From Bog-473 sp963726135 (GTDB taxonomy: Bacteria > Actinomycetota > Acidimicrobiia > Acidimicrobiales > RAAP-2), in assembly GCA_963726135.1 (NCBI GenBank), contig CAVSBE010000008.1, positions 806,001 to 870,000 on the forward strand: DNA of 64,000 nt. Reading direction: 5' to 3'. The notes below the pieces were generated by a model. The model saw only the letters and a program-made list of their open reading frames with translations. It was not told the origin of the DNA and searched no databases. The stretch's first letter is position 1; every line of letters starts with the position of its first letter. Shown here one piece after another: positions 1 through 10,037 of the stretch. Position numbers and translations under genes: made by a program.

Positions 1-1
1 T

Positions 2-880
2 GTCCCTAATCGCGCCGACCTTTCCTCCGTACATCTGTGCCACGCTGGCTTGGTCGAGGCCATGGGCAGACTGGCCCCGGGTAGCGCAACGCTACCTCGC
101 CGCCTGAACACCACAGCGAACCGTTTCCTCGCCTTAGCTGCTGAGCGGTGGTGCTACCGCCCCACACGGCTGCGAAAGTTTCACGCGGTGTCCAACGGCG
201 TCGCAGACGAACTGAGGAGGCATTATCCAGGTATATCAATAACGGTGATCCCAAATGCCGTAGACACCAATCGATATCAGCCAGACAGCATAGTTCGGGC
301 GCGGATTCGCACTGAACAGGGCATACCAGATAGTACCGTTGTTGTCTTATTCGTTGGTGCCGACTGGGACCACAAAGGTCTTGATATCGCGATAGATGGC
401 GTCGCCCTAGCCTCAAAAGAGTGTGACAATCTTGAGCTCTGGGTGGTTGGTTCGGGAGACCAGTCCAGATTCACCGATCGAGCAGCCATGGCCGGGATTC
501 CGACACGTGTAAAGTTCTTTGGGTGGCAAGCGGACCCGTCTAGTTTCTATAAGGCCTCCGACATATTCGTCTTGCCGAGCCGGTACGAGGCTTACCCGTT
601 GGTGGCCTTAGAGGCGGCAGCATGCTCTCTTCCCGTGGTCGCCACGGCGGTGAATGGCGTCGTTGAACTCCTAGGAGATAACGAAGCCGGGGTCATAGTC
701 GAACGCGATCGGGATGACCTAGCTCGCGCTCTGGCGGCACTCGCCGTGAGCGCAGACCTTCGCCGCTCCCTTGGTGCCGAAGGACGCAAAAGAGTGCAAA
801 GTCTTGGGGGGTGGGACCGGGTTGCCGAGCGCCTCGGCCAGCAGCTCGAGGAACTTGCTGCAGCGAGTCGCCCTTTCTGA
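2..880 (+). CDS. Glycosyltransferase family 4, 5'-truncated by window edge
   Basis: The reading frame is open from the first bases of the window, so the N-terminal domain is cut off; 292 residues are visible. The C-terminal GT-B domain is clear: a VIPNAVDTNRY segment after the inter-domain linker, a VVVLFVGADWDHKGLD strand, and the retaining-GT4 E-x7-E element in RYEAYPLVALEAA followed by LPVVAT. The family transfers sugars from nucleotide-sugar donors; acceptor and sugar cannot be read from sequence. An internal TTG at 50 could act as a start, but the upstream codons read like more of the same domain. It is the first gene of a polysaccharide locus on the same strand as the next GT4. Confidence 0.85.
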   Translation, partial: VPNRADLSSVHLCHAGLVEAMGRLAPGSATLPRRLNTTANRFLALAAERWCYRPTRLRKFHAVSNGVADELRRHYPGISITVIPNAVDTNRYQPDSIVRARIRTEQGIPDSTVVVLFVGADWDHKGLDIAIDGVALASKECDNLELWVVGSGDQSRFTDRAAMAGIPTRVKFFGWQADPSSFYKASDIFVLPSRYEAYPLVALEAAACSLPVVATAVNGVVELLGDNEAGVIVERDRDDLARALAALAVSADLRRSLGAEGRKRVQSLGGWDRVAERLGQQLEELAAASRPF

Positions 881-1085
881 ATCGTCTTTTCTGCGCAGTC
901 TGCCGCTGCGGCAGCGTGGCCCGAGTTGGCCGGTTCGCCGCGGAGAACGACTTGCTCTGCGAGGAACCCGACCAAAAAGGCTGTGGGCATCAGGACCTTT
1001 GGGGCTGGTACCGATACGCCGGCCGGACGTAAACCAACCGAACGTGATGATATATGGCTTGAAGAGTCGCAGCTGAGGTGTTTCC

Positions 1086-2216
1086 ATGACAGCCGTGCAG
1101 AGTTCACCGAAAATATGCGCGTTGGCAACCCAAGGACTTTCGAGCGGAGACGGCTCTAGGCTCAGAGCTTTGGTTGGCGACTTGGACGTCGTCTTCGTCG
1201 ATGTAACCAGAGGCTCATTCGGTCAGCGATTGCTGCTGACGCCGTGGAGCGTAATCCGTGAGGTTCGCCGAGTTTTGCCGGACCTGGTGCTGATGGAGGG
1301 AACGGGTGTCGGCGGTGGCGTGGCTCTGATTGTGATGCGATTGCTTTTCGGCATTCCATATGTGTTCAGCACCGGCGATGCGATCGGTCCATATCTTGCC
1401 AGCAGACGGAGAGCTCTTGCTCTCCCAGGCTCGATCTACGAGCGCATTCTATGCCGTCTTGCCGCCGGCGTGATTGGTTGGACGCCCTACCTGACAGGAC
1501 GAGCCATATCCTTGGGAGCACCTCGTGCAATGACGGCTCCTGGATGGATACCCCAGCGGCCACTTGAGGAGCGCCGACAAGATCGCGAAAGAGTACGCGC
1601 CCAACTGAACATCCCGGCTGAGGCGCTAGTGATCGGAATAGTGGGCACTCTCATGTGGAACAAGCGGTATTCATACTGCTATGGGCTTGAGATCGTTAAT
1701 GCCGTTCGTCGGTCCGCCCGGCGGGATGTCGTGGCGTTGGTCATAGGCACCGGGAGTGGGCTCCGGGCTTTGGAGAACGAAGCAGGACCGGAACTCGGTG
1801 AACGGGTCCGTCTGATCGGTCCAGTTCCTCGCGAAGAGGTCCCCGCCTATTTGGCTGCCATGGACATAGGTTCCTTACCGCAGAGCGTCGATCAGGTGGG
1901 TGGCTTTCGATATTCGACGAAGTTGGCAGAGTACGTGGCTGCGGGACTTCCAGTCGTCACTGGTCAAATTCCGGCGTCCTACGACCTTGACACCGGTTGG
2001 ATCTGGCGCATACCTGGGGACGCGCCCTGGGATCCAACCTATCTAAATAGCCTCGTGACGATGATTGAGGGAGTGACCAGCGAAGAGATTGACCAAAAAA
2101 GACGAGCGATGATCGACGAACCGCCCGACTCACATCAGCGGGCAGATGGCACGATGGTTAGCCGGTTCCTTTTGGACGTGATAGCGCGTGAACACATCGA
2201 CGAATCTCAGAACTGA
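1086..2216 (+). CDS. Glycosyltransferase family 4-like protein
   Basis: This 376-residue protein has a GT-B layout: an N-terminal half with FGIPYVFSTGDAIGPY and a C-terminal half with VIGIVGTLMWNKRY, an ALVIGTGSGLRALE donor-site region and KLAEYVAAGLPVV. The usual acidic E-x7-E pair is not obvious; KLAEYVAAG stands in its place, so it is a divergent member. The start is ATG preceded by a GAGG-like stretch. A TATATG element near 1050 may be its -10. It lies 205 bp after the previous GT4 and before a methyltransferase, so a role in assembling or decorating a surface glycan is inferred. Confidence 0.8.
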   Translation: MTAVQSSPKICALATQGLSSGDGSRLRALVGDLDVVFVDVTRGSFGQRLLLTPWSVIREVRRVLPDLVLMEGTGVGGGVALIVMRLLFGIPYVFSTGDAIGPYLASRRRALALPGSIYERILCRLAAGVIGWTPYLTGRAISLGAPRAMTAPGWIPQRPLEERRQDRERVRAQLNIPAEALVIGIVGTLMWNKRYSYCYGLEIVNAVRRSARRDVVALVIGTGSGLRALENEAGPELGERVRLIGPVPREEVPAYLAAMDIGSLPQSVDQVGGFRYSTKLAEYVAAGLPVVTGQIPASYDLDTGWIWRIPGDAPWDPTYLNSLVTMIEGVTSEEIDQKRRAMIDEPPDSHQRADGTMVSRFLLDVIAREHIDESQN

Positions 2217-2759
2217 GGTGTGGACCTTAGGTCCTTTCGGGTTTGAAGGCGACACATCCTCACACATGTCGCGGATCACGGAAATCCCCCCTGCGATCAC
2301 TGAAATTCCCCAGGTTGACCCTCGGTCCGGTGTGACGACCCGTTCCGAAGCGAAGGTAGTTCTAATCGGCGATGAGGTGCCCTTTTGGATACAAAGTTGG
2401 CCCAGGTGTCGGCACCGCTGCGGCGACAACGGCAACTTCAGAAGGAGTGCCTGAGGATTCTCGCGCCTGTTTCAGAATCCCGACCGAAAGATCGACTGCG
2501 ATGATCGCCATCTTCTTCTCGCTCACCGATCGTTGCGAGGGCCGTTATTGAGCTCGTTCCGCGGATGGAAACCTTCGACGGCAATCTCATCAAGCGCAGT
2601 GGGCAAATCGGAGACCCGCCACTCACCATCGGCGGCCCGATCTGCCCCGTGAAGTGACTTTGGACGACGCAATCGCCCATCTAACTCGGACGGAATCACC
2701 ATCCCGGAGCAAAGGGAGCGAGAACGCGTCGCTCGTTCTGTGGCGCTAGCCTCAGACGC
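2217..2759. other. Gene-poor gap with possible IS21-type end
   Basis: A 543 bp stretch has no convincing gene. Short open frames here have no recognisable domain. It contains two near-identical 17-mers (listed separately) followed by AT-richer sequence, and looks like a decayed mobile-element end. The last bases before 2760 hold TAGCCT seven bases ahead of the methyltransferase ATG, a possible leaderless -10. Confidence 0.5.
2274..2311. repeat. Paired 17-bp direct repeat resembling an IS21-family terminus
   Basis: GATCACGGAAATCCCCC at 2274-2290 and GATCACTGAAATTCCCC at 2295-2311 match at 15 of 17 positions with a 21-bp period. Tandem GAAAT-CCCC boxes of this type are found in the terminal regions of actinobacterial IS21-like (istA/istB) elements. 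No istA or istB frame follows, so this would be a remnant. The family assignment rests on recollection of the motif, not on a search. Confidence 0.35.
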
Positions 2760-3452
2760 ATGCCAGTCGATTGGGAAAGCGCCCAGACACAAGAACTCAG
2801 CTACTGGAAGGGCACCGTCACGAGTGTCGCTGCTGTCCTGTCGGAGATTGAAGAGGTGACACGCCTGGTGGAGTTTGGAACCACCTCCGGCTCCATTGGG
2901 ACTGTCGGTGCAGTGGTCGAGCTTGGAGTTGGACCTTTGGGCATCGGCTGGAGCGCTATCAACGACGCCGATAGGGCGGTCGGAGTTGATCCACTTCCGC
3001 GTCTCATCGTTTCGACTGGCGATCGAGTAGTGGACAACTTCGCCCGGAGTCTCCAAGAACGCGCCGATTATCTTCAGGCCGATGCAACCAAGCCAATCCC
3101 TCTTGATCCCGGAGTCTTCGACCTCGTCGTTTGCGACAACGTCATCGACCACACCCAGGACCCCGAAGCCATCCTTGTAGAATCTGCTCGCTTGGCCAAG
3201 CCAGGCGGCACCTTGCTATTCGGGGTGAACGTCTTTTCTACTTTGGGGTTAGTCAAGTGGCGTCAAGTCACTCGTCGGCTACACCCGCATGATTTCAATG
3301 TCATCTGCCACCCGCACTCGTTCCGAGAGGACCATCTACCCCGGCTTCTCGCTGCAGCCGGATGGAGAATCATCTATCGAAGTCCGACACCCATTCGTCA
3401 GCGGATCGCTGGCCGCGTCTACCGAGCACGTCTCATAGCAGTCAAGGGCTGA
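2760..3452 (+). CDS. SAM-dependent methyltransferase, class I
   Basis: This 230-residue protein has the class I Rossmann motifs in order: a glycine-rich motif I in VVELGVGPLGIGW, an acidic position in AVGVDPLPR, an aspartate in ADATKPIPLD, and a motif IV-like FDLVVCDNVIDHTQDPE followed by AKPGGTLLFGVN. That arrangement is the Methyltransf_11/23 type. The substrate is unknown; in this setting O-methylation of a sugar or a related glycan-tailoring step is the natural inference. A possible -10 (TAGCCT) sits seven bases before the ATG, suggesting a leaderless message. Confidence 0.8.
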   Translation: MPVDWESAQTQELSYWKGTVTSVAAVLSEIEEVTRLVEFGTTSGSIGTVGAVVELGVGPLGIGWSAINDADRAVGVDPLPRLIVSTGDRVVDNFARSLQERADYLQADATKPIPLDPGVFDLVVCDNVIDHTQDPEAILVESARLAKPGGTLLFGVNVFSTLGLVKWRQVTRRLHPHDFNVICHPHSFREDHLPRLLAAAGWRIIYRSPTPIRQRIAGRVYRARLIAVKG

Positions 3453-4046
3453 AACCCCCACCAACGGATCCACCTGACCCGAATCAAGGGGGGTCCCCGC
3501 CAGACGTAGGTGCGTCGGTCCATTCTGGGCGGACGTTCATCACGAACCTTCCCTCCGTTCACTGGCGAGATTCGCTGTTACGTCGCGTCCGACCGCAGTT
3601 TTGCGCGATAAGCCGGAACTGCGTCCCATCTGCTATTTGAACGTCCGCGTTGCTCGAAACCGACGAGCGCGGTATCTGAGACCTTGGCTCCGGGGCCTTC
3701 GCCGACAAACCGGGACCGCGAGGCGGCCGCCTCAAGTCGCATCGCGCTGCTGATCATGGGCGTCGACACTCATCCTCGCCGCTCTTCTCGGGCAACGGGC
3801 GCGCCGTTGCGTGCAAGGAATCGGCCCTGTTGCGGACCATGGGAGTCCGGTAGGGGGAAGGGCCCAAATCGAACCTCATCTTGCAGGGGATGACGACCGG
3901 AATGAATGATACCTCTGCTTGCAGACTCGCGTGATTTGGAGCTAAATCGTGTAACGGACTTCGGTGCAATGTGCCAAAAGTGCGTTGAAGAACCCAGCTC
4001 ATATGTTTGAGGCCATGTCCACGCCATCTTCTCGTATGATCGTCCC
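3453..4046. other. 594-bp gap without a supported gene
   Basis: Short frames exist on both strands, but none has a credible start, domain or biased codon use. The only signal I can support is a TATGAT element at 4035-4040, exactly six bases before the GTG of the following glycosyltransferase. Confidence 0.6.
4035..4040 (+). promoter_or_regulatory. Putative -10 element of leaderless GT2 gene
   Basis: TATGAT ends six bases before GTG 4047, which places the expected transcription start on the start codon. No clear Shine-Dalgarno sequence precedes the GTG. I see no well-spaced -35. Confidence 0.5.
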
Positions 4047-5195
4047 GTGGGAATGCGCGGAAGCGTCTCGGTCGTGATGGCGACCTACAACGGGGATCGA
4101 TACCTTCGAGACCAGCTCGCCAGTATCCGCGAGCAGGATCTTCTCCCCGCCGAGCTTCTCATTGGGGATGACGGATCGACCGATGCAACCCATGAAATCC
4201 TTCAGGAGTTCCGCACAACGGCCCCCTTCCCGGTGTCCATTGTGCGCAACGCCCAACGGCTTGGAGTGGGTGAGAACTTTCTTCAGACCGCCGCAAGAGC
4301 AAACACAAGCTATATCGCCTTCGCCGACCAGGACGATGTGTGGTTCCCGACCAAGCTGCACCGCTGTCTTGAGGTTCTTGACGCCCGGCGCACACCGACC
4401 CTGGTTACTCATTCCAGTCACCTTGTCGATGAGCGACTGCGTCGGCGCCTACGGCCTTCACAGATCACCCGTTACCCCCGCACGTACACCACGCGGACCC
4501 GCCGCTACCGCGCGTTTGGTCTACCAATGAGACAAGGCTTCGCAATGGTGTTCGACTCTTCACTGCTATCGATCGCGCAAAAGCCGCGCCCTCAATCTCA
4601 GTTCGCCACTGGACCGATGCTTCAGGACGAATGGATCCAGTTCGTCGCTCTCGGTCTCGGCCAGATGATCGAGTTGCCCGAGGTCCTGGCCTGGCATCGG
4701 CTGCACGAGGCCAGCGTCACTAACGAAGGCCCAGGACACTATGTACGGTACAACGTAACGCGGTCTCTCCACACCTCAAATGGCGTCTACGCACAGAGGG
4801 CCGCGCTAGCGGAGAGCTACGCCGAATGGTGGCGAGAACTCGGTTGCCGTGATGCCGCTCACGCATGGGAAGTGATCGCACGGCGCCATCAGTCTCGGGT
4901 CGCGATTCACGGGGCCGGTCGCTTGACCAAGCGGGTCGGGGCTGTCGCATCCGCTGCGTGGGTGGGCTCCTATCTGCCGAAACGTTTTTTGGGTCTTGGC
5001 TTCAAGCCAGCATTAAAGGACGCCGCGTCGCTGATTATGCGAACATCGCATAGCGGAAGTCCCACCGGCCTCGCCGAGAATCGTCACGGGCCGTCCGCGG
5101 GCATGTGCGACTTGGACGCGGCGCCGAACTCAGCATCGGGGGCGACGCCGACCGGATCTTCACTTCATGGCGAAGACGTCGGGCGAGGTGAGTGA
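4047..5195 (+). CDS. Glycosyltransferase family 2 (rhamnosyltransferase-like)
   Basis: This 382-residue protein opens with a typical GT-A nucleotide-binding region: SVVMATYNGDRYLRDQL, then ELLIGDDGSTDATHEIL, then AFADQDDVW as the DxD-containing motif. This pattern is characteristic of rhamnosyltransferase-type GT2 enzymes of O-antigen and exopolysaccharide loci. The last ~60 residues are low in structure and poorly conserved-looking. GTG at 4047 is favoured because a TATGAT -10 lies six bases upstream; ATG at 4053 is the alternative. Donor and acceptor cannot be assigned. Confidence 0.85.
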   Translation: MGMRGSVSVVMATYNGDRYLRDQLASIREQDLLPAELLIGDDGSTDATHEILQEFRTTAPFPVSIVRNAQRLGVGENFLQTAARANTSYIAFADQDDVWFPTKLHRCLEVLDARRTPTLVTHSSHLVDERLRRRLRPSQITRYPRTYTTRTRRYRAFGLPMRQGFAMVFDSSLLSIAQKPRPQSQFATGPMLQDEWIQFVALGLGQMIELPEVLAWHRLHEASVTNEGPGHYVRYNVTRSLHTSNGVYAQRAALAESYAEWWRELGCRDAAHAWEVIARRHQSRVAIHGAGRLTKRVGAVASAAWVGSYLPKRFLGLGFKPALKDAASLIMRTSHSGSPTGLAENRHGPSAGMCDLDAAPNSASGATPTGSSLHGEDVGRGE

Positions 5196-5479
5196 GCGGC
5201 TCATGTCGCGCTACACGGTCCGGGCGTGGAAGGTGAATCTGTGCTCCATGACCCGACGGTCGAGGGTTGAATCGCTCCGCCAGGTCATGACCGCCAGCCG
5301 ATATGTTGGCCTATTTTGGGTTCCCGTCAGGCCGCCCGAACCGTCAGCGGAAGCAAACGAAAAACCAGCAAGTGTACTTGCCGTACTCACGTCAGTCCCT
5401 GGGCCTCCGGCGCTAAATCGTGGCCTTACATGGATTGCAAGCTGCTCTCTTGTGTGAGGATTTTCACAGGCAGCACTCC

Positions 5480-6433
5480 TCAGTAGAAAGTGACACCTCG
5501 GCCCCGTGCCAGCTCTAAGCCCGCAAGAGAATTACCCCGCAATGCGGGTCCAAGGTGTTCGATGAATAAGAGTCTCTCGCTCCCGGTAAAGAGTGCAAGC
5601 ATTGTTCTCCCAAAACCCGGCAGAGAGCGGTCGCCGATTAGAAGACCATAAATCATTCTTCGTACGGCCGGCACGAGGCCCTGAGATCCGACGGACAACG
5701 TTAGGTTATAGGCGACGTCGAAAGTTGCAACTTTGGCACGTCTTGACCGGGCGTCAACGTCAAATCTCTCCCCGGGATAATGGTCAACGATGATCTGGGG
5801 ATCATAGAGCAATTTCCACCCGTTGGATTTGGCTCGCAACCCGATGGCTACTTCGTTATGCACCTGGGCGCCGGAGCCGCGCAGGTTGCTCGGTATAGCA
5901 ATGGCGGTGCGTCGGTACATGCAGTTGACCCCCTTTAGGACATCCACGTACCGAGCCGGACCAACCCCGACGTGGTGGTTGCCAATTAGGCGCCCCCACG
6001 GTGTGACTATCCCTACAAGCTCGGTCATGCCTTCCGTACTATCGAGGTCGTCGGCCACAACAACATCTCGCCCACCAACGGCGCCAATTTCGGAGTTCGA
6101 GAACGGCTTGATCAGGCGCTCGAGCCACTCGGTCCTCGGTACAGCATCGTCGTCCGTGAACGCAACCAGCGGAGTCCGACTGGCCGCGAGCCCGGCGGCC
6201 ATCGCCGCCATCTGGCCGCCTTGTTCGACTGACACCACCTGTGGATCAAGCGGTAGGGAGCCGGCTAAACAGCTCTCGGTGAGTTCGTCGCCATTTCTTT
6301 TCACCACGATTACTTTCGATGATTTGTAGGTCTGAGACTGTAGTCCGGCAAGGCATTTCACTAGTTGATCAGGTCGACGATAAGTAGGTACGACCACGGT
6401 GACTTCCGATGCCGTGCGATTTGTGGAAGTCAA
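5480..6433 (-). CDS. Glycosyltransferase family 2
   Basis: This 317-residue GT-A protein has VTVVVPTYRRPDQLVKCL near the N-terminus, a GQMAAMAAGLAAS helix, and the metal-binding LVAFTDDDAVPRTEWLE motif around residue 95. KGVNCMYRRTAI matches the acceptor-side region of chain-adding GT2 enzymes. It is on the minus strand, convergent with the preceding GT2, and heads away from the GT4 upstream of it with a 177-bp gap, so it may have its own promoter. It is inferred to add one sugar in the same glycan. Confidence 0.85.
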   Translation of the reverse strand: MTSTNRTASEVTVVVPTYRRPDQLVKCLAGLQSQTYKSSKVIVVKRNGDELTESCLAGSLPLDPQVVSVEQGGQMAAMAAGLAASRTPLVAFTDDDAVPRTEWLERLIKPFSNSEIGAVGGRDVVVADDLDSTEGMTELVGIVTPWGRLIGNHHVGVGPARYVDVLKGVNCMYRRTAIAIPSNLRGSGAQVHNEVAIGLRAKSNGWKLLYDPQIIVDHYPGERFDVDARSRRAKVATFDVAYNLTLSVGSQGLVPAVRRMIYGLLIGDRSLPGFGRTMLALFTGSERLLFIEHLGPALRGNSLAGLELARGRGVTFY

Positions 6434-6610
6434 TGATTTGCTCCTCGCTCGAATTGCGCTCCAAGACGGCCAACAGATGGGTCTTCTTCTGTGGGACCAT
6501 TAGGCTCGAGTGTTTGTTGATCTTTCACCCGCTTACCGACATGCGACATTGTGAGCGCATGAAAACACTGTCACACGTCAGCGGCGTTGCGTACATTCAC
6601 TGATGCTCGG

Positions 6611-8267
6611 TTAATCCTCTGGCATGAGCGGTTCATTCGACAGCGGACCAGCAGGGACATCCGTGCGAAGAGCCGCTACACGGAATAGCGCTTCGATGAC
6701 CGGGAGCGTTGTCGATGCAGCCGACCAGAGACGCTCTGCTTCGGATCGCGCGGCGGCTCGCATCGGCCCTCTGGCCGGCGAAGTGAGGCGAGCGACCATC
6801 TCGCGGACGGCTTTCTCGAGAGCTTCGACGTCACACGGAGGTATTCTGATTGAGCACGCCTCTGACAGCTGTTCGCCTGCACCGACTTCGCTCGTCACGA
6901 CAACAGGAACCCCACATGCAAGGGCCTCGCCCACAGTCAGGCCGAACGGCTCATACTTGGCCGGCTGGATCAATAGGTCGCATGTCGGGATCCATTCCTT
7001 CAGCTCGTCGTACGTAACATGGCCATGGATGCTCGCCATCGTCGGATCAACGTCATCGAGGAGCCGCCTGTAGTCGGACCAAAGCGACGGGTCGCCCACG
7101 ATCTCGAAGTGAACCAGCCCGGCGAGATCGCGCATTCTGCTCGAAAGTTCGACGACCAATTCAAGCCCTTTGCGCACCGAGATCCGGCCAAGCACCGCAA
7201 TCCTCAACTGTCCCTCTGTTGGAAGGACTTGTAGTCCGCGGACGGAAGCTTTCGAGGTCGATGGGGTTCGGGGCGATCCGAATTCGGGTGGGGTCGATGC
7301 CATAGTCCTCGACGAGGTGGCGGCCAAACGCGCCGCTTAGCGCGAGCACGAGAGCAGCACGACCGATGTCCCGCCGCTGGCGACGACTCCGGAACAGAAA
7401 CCAGCCCATCATGAGCCGGGGCCTCAGCCACCCTTCACAGCGCCGTGACAGTTCGCGCTCGTTCCACATCCATCGCAGCTCTCCCGCCGCATGGACGCTC
7501 GGATGGAGCACCATCGTGGGAAGCTTCTGCCGGTCCCGCCGTCGACCGAACACTTCGATCGTGGAGAATTGGTACATCACGTCGTATGGATCAAGTTTGT
7601 GCTGCTCCACGAGTAGGTTCACCAGCCGTCGGCGACCAAGCGAGGTCGAACCCATTCCCGTCACCATGGCGATAATGTCGTTCCTGCTGTACCAGCGGTT
7701 CCATCGCCACACGCTGGAAACCCGGATCACCTTCACTCCTGGCAACAACTCGAGAGCAGCGATCTCGGTCCGATCTTCCGTGACCGTGAGATAGAGGTCC
7801 AGCCGAACTCCGGACCGACGGAGCTCTTCAAGAACAAGCCATGCGGCGCCCTCCGGGCCTCCGGTGCCCTTTCGAGGAGTGGGCCCGACATAGGCGACTC
7901 GAATCGACTGGCGCCTTCCGACCCGGCTACCGGTCCCCACCGATCCCTGCTCTCCCGTCCCCTCCAATGGATAGCGAGGGATCAACTTTTCATCGCTCCA
8001 CAGTCTCCGCCACGAAAAGAGCCCCATCCACGCGGCAACCATGACTTGAGCGACGTGATCTGCTGGGCGTCTCGTAGGACCACGTTGGTCTTGCCCTTCT
8101 GCTTCGTTGCCGCTGGGGCGTCGTCGCCGAAGAACGATCAGCTCGAGCAACGGTACCCAGCGCGTCGGCCACCGCGGAGGACGGGATCCAGGGAATCGGA
8201 GAAGGCGAACCCACTCGTCCCGTACGCGCTGCGCATAGGAGCCCCGACCGAGGGTGGTCAGCTCCAT
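6611..8267 (-). CDS. Glycosyltransferase family 4, interrupted by one frameshift
   Basis: Two overlapping minus-strand frames encode one GT4. The N-terminal part (from ATG 8267) has RVAYVGPTPRKGTGGPEGA and ends with IAPNPIDLESFRP; the C-terminal part has LRIAVLGRISVRKGLELV and the E-x7-E element in YEPFGLTVGEALACGVPVVV. Removing one base from the CCC at 7212-7214 (GGG on the coding strand) joins them as SNRGQLRIAVLG and gives a clean 551-residue protein. The first ~120 residues are a basic, non-conserved extension. I infer a sequencing insertion rather than a dead gene. It lies 85 bp downstream of the polymerase gene. Confidence 0.75.
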
Positions 8268-8352
8268 GAGTGATGAAGGCCCTCGACCAGGGCCACCACC
8301 GCGACCTGCGGTCGATCGTCCGATGGCTCCGCGTCCGACTGGATCAATTCAT

Positions 8353-9879
8353 TCATGCGATAGTGCGCGTGTCCTGTCGAATCAGCGAAGGAACACTCTC
8401 GGAGAGACGCAGGTGAGCGTTCCGATCCACCCAGCCCAGGCTGAGCCAGACGAGCCATGCCACCGAATAAAGGTCACCATTCAGCCACTGGTCCAGCGTG
8501 ACGACGAGAAGTCCGAGCGCCGCAAAAGCCAGCGCATCGCGACGACGGGCGGCAAGCCGGTACGTGCACAGCAATCCCAGAACGACGGCGACAACATAGA
8601 GAACGAACCCGAGGAGTCCGAGGCCTGTACCCGCGTTGCCGAGATCACTGTCAGTACCGACATTCGTCGATGCACCCAGACGCGCGGACGACTGAGTGAC
8701 CGAGCCGGTACCGTACCCGATTGGCTGCAAGAAGGCTGACTTGACACCGTCGAAGGTCTGGGAAAGGTGGCCTGGGAGCGAGGAACCGCTGCCAGTCGGA
8801 TTGGCGATTCCGGAGATGTCGTGCTGCAACAGCGTCCCCGCCGGGTTTGCCGCCGCCGACGTGGTGGTTTGCGACGAGACGGAAACGTAGTTCAATCCAA
8901 CACCGAGCGCCACCACCGCCAAGGCACCGGCGAGCAACGCGGCACCAGGTCGTAGCCGCACTCGCGCCGCCGCAATCGATCCGAGGGCGGCAGCAGTGAG
9001 AACAAGGGATGTCCGCACACTCGAGAGTACGAGCGCGAATCCAACAAGGCCGATGGCCCCAAGCGCTAGCGGTAGGAACACGCGACGAACTTTGTGAAGG
9101 CTCGACACCAAGATGACCAGGCCAACGCTGAGGAAGGCAGCATATTCCTGGGCGGAGGAGAAGTTGCCGAAGGCCCGGGTGACGCCGTTACCGACGTTAA
9201 GCGCGACGTAGCCGCTCGAGGTGACCCAACGCTCGTCCCAGGAAGGGAAGCCGACAAACTGCTGGATGAGCCCGTAGATAGCCGACACCACCGACAGCAC
9301 GGCGACGAGTTGAAACAGGCGCCGGAGTGTCACATCGTCGAGGAGCGATCGTCCCACCCAGAATGCGAGCGTTGGCACGAGCATGAAGAGCAGCCCGCCC
9401 AGCCCGACGAGAAGTCCGCCTTGGAAAGGGTTCAGCGCCTCGGCGAGCACGAGCAGTGAGAGCAGGCCGATGACATTGGCGAGGTGAGAGCGCTGGCGCA
9501 GTGCTCCCCGGCCGCTCGCCACGAGAAAAAGGAGCACAAGCACCGCTGGGCCGACAAGTAGGAGCGGGTCGCCGAGCCCCCCGCTGCTGCCGGAGCCGAC
9601 CAGCCGCCGAACCATTCCGAGGGCGATGAGCCAGAAGGCAAGCCCGAGGATCGTTGAGCGTGGTGACATCCAGACCACTGCGAACACCAGCGGACACACG
9701 GCGAGCGCGAGGAGGACGTGAAGCGAGACCGAGGCAGCGAGCAATGCGCCGAAAAGTGCTGCGACGAGGAGTCCGAAGAGGACGATCGTCTCCGCGGGCG
9801 CCATCCGGCGGAGTGCTCGGGGCGACAACGAACGCAGCCGCAAGACCCCCTCGCCGAGCACCGCCAGGGACCTCGCCAC
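8353..9879 (-). CDS. O-antigen polymerase/ligase (Wzy-like) membrane protein
   Basis: This 508-residue, strongly hydrophobic protein has around a dozen membrane segments. A large extracytoplasmic loop at about residues 325-400 is rich in Ser/Thr/Gly and is followed by more helices, the topology of Wzy_C/O-antigen ligase proteins. These join lipid-linked repeat units in the periplasm or cell-wall space. Its neighbours (co-polymerase kinase, initiating transferase, glycosyltransferases) support a polymerase role over a ligase, but the fold cannot separate the two. The GTG start follows a TTGATT-17-TAATTT promoter by six bases, so the mRNA is probably leaderless. Confidence 0.8.
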   Translation of the reverse strand: MARSLAVLGEGVLRLRSLSPRALRRMAPAETIVLFGLLVAALFGALLAASVSLHVLLALAVCPLVFAVVWMSPRSTILGLAFWLIALGMVRRLVGSGSSGGLGDPLLLVGPAVLVLLFLVASGRGALRQRSHLANVIGLLSLLVLAEALNPFQGGLLVGLGGLLFMLVPTLAFWVGRSLLDDVTLRRLFQLVAVLSVVSAIYGLIQQFVGFPSWDERWVTSSGYVALNVGNGVTRAFGNFSSAQEYAAFLSVGLVILVSSLHKVRRVFLPLALGAIGLVGFALVLSSVRTSLVLTAAALGSIAAARVRLRPGAALLAGALAVVALGVGLNYVSVSSQTTTSAAANPAGTLLQHDISGIANPTGSGSSLPGHLSQTFDGVKSAFLQPIGYGTGSVTQSSARLGASTNVGTDSDLGNAGTGLGLLGFVLYVVAVVLGLLCTYRLAARRRDALAFAALGLLVVTLDQWLNGDLYSVAWLVWLSLGWVDRNAHLRLSESVPSLIRQDTRTIA

Positions 9880-9885
9880 CAGTGC

Positions 9886-9914
9886 AAATTACCTGCTCAT
9901 TGAGCTCTAATCAA
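9886..9914 (-). promoter_or_regulatory. Promoter of the Wzy-like gene
   Basis: On the minus strand, TTGATT (complement of 9909-9914) and TAATTT (complement of 9886-9891) are 17 bases apart. Six bases separate the -10 from GTG 9879. Spacing and match to the housekeeping consensus are good. The gene transcribed the other way starts at 10038. Confidence 0.6.
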
Positions 9915-10037
9915 ATGGGCAGACTCGACTGCGCGGTAGCAAACTCGTCTGTTCGGGTACGAGCCGACAGCGGCGGAACTCCCGGTCCACGTCGCCCCGG
10001 GGATTCTGCTCCCAGGGTACGAGTACTGTATCGGGGG

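Noticed and set aside
3754..4027. Minus-strand frames of 82 and 85 residues
   Set aside because: Poor codon bias and no ribosome site; they cover the promoter of the GT2 gene.
5196..5479. 96-residue plus-strand frame and a GCAAGT-GT-ACTTGC inverted repeat at 5368-5381
   Set aside because: The frame overlaps the end of the GT2 gene and has no domain or ribosome site; the 6-bp arms could occur by chance.
9654..10037. N-terminal extension of the Wzz/kinase frame
   Set aside because: It overlaps the divergent Wzy-like gene and its promoter and is Arg-rich shadow sequence; the Wzz domain starts at ATG 10038.
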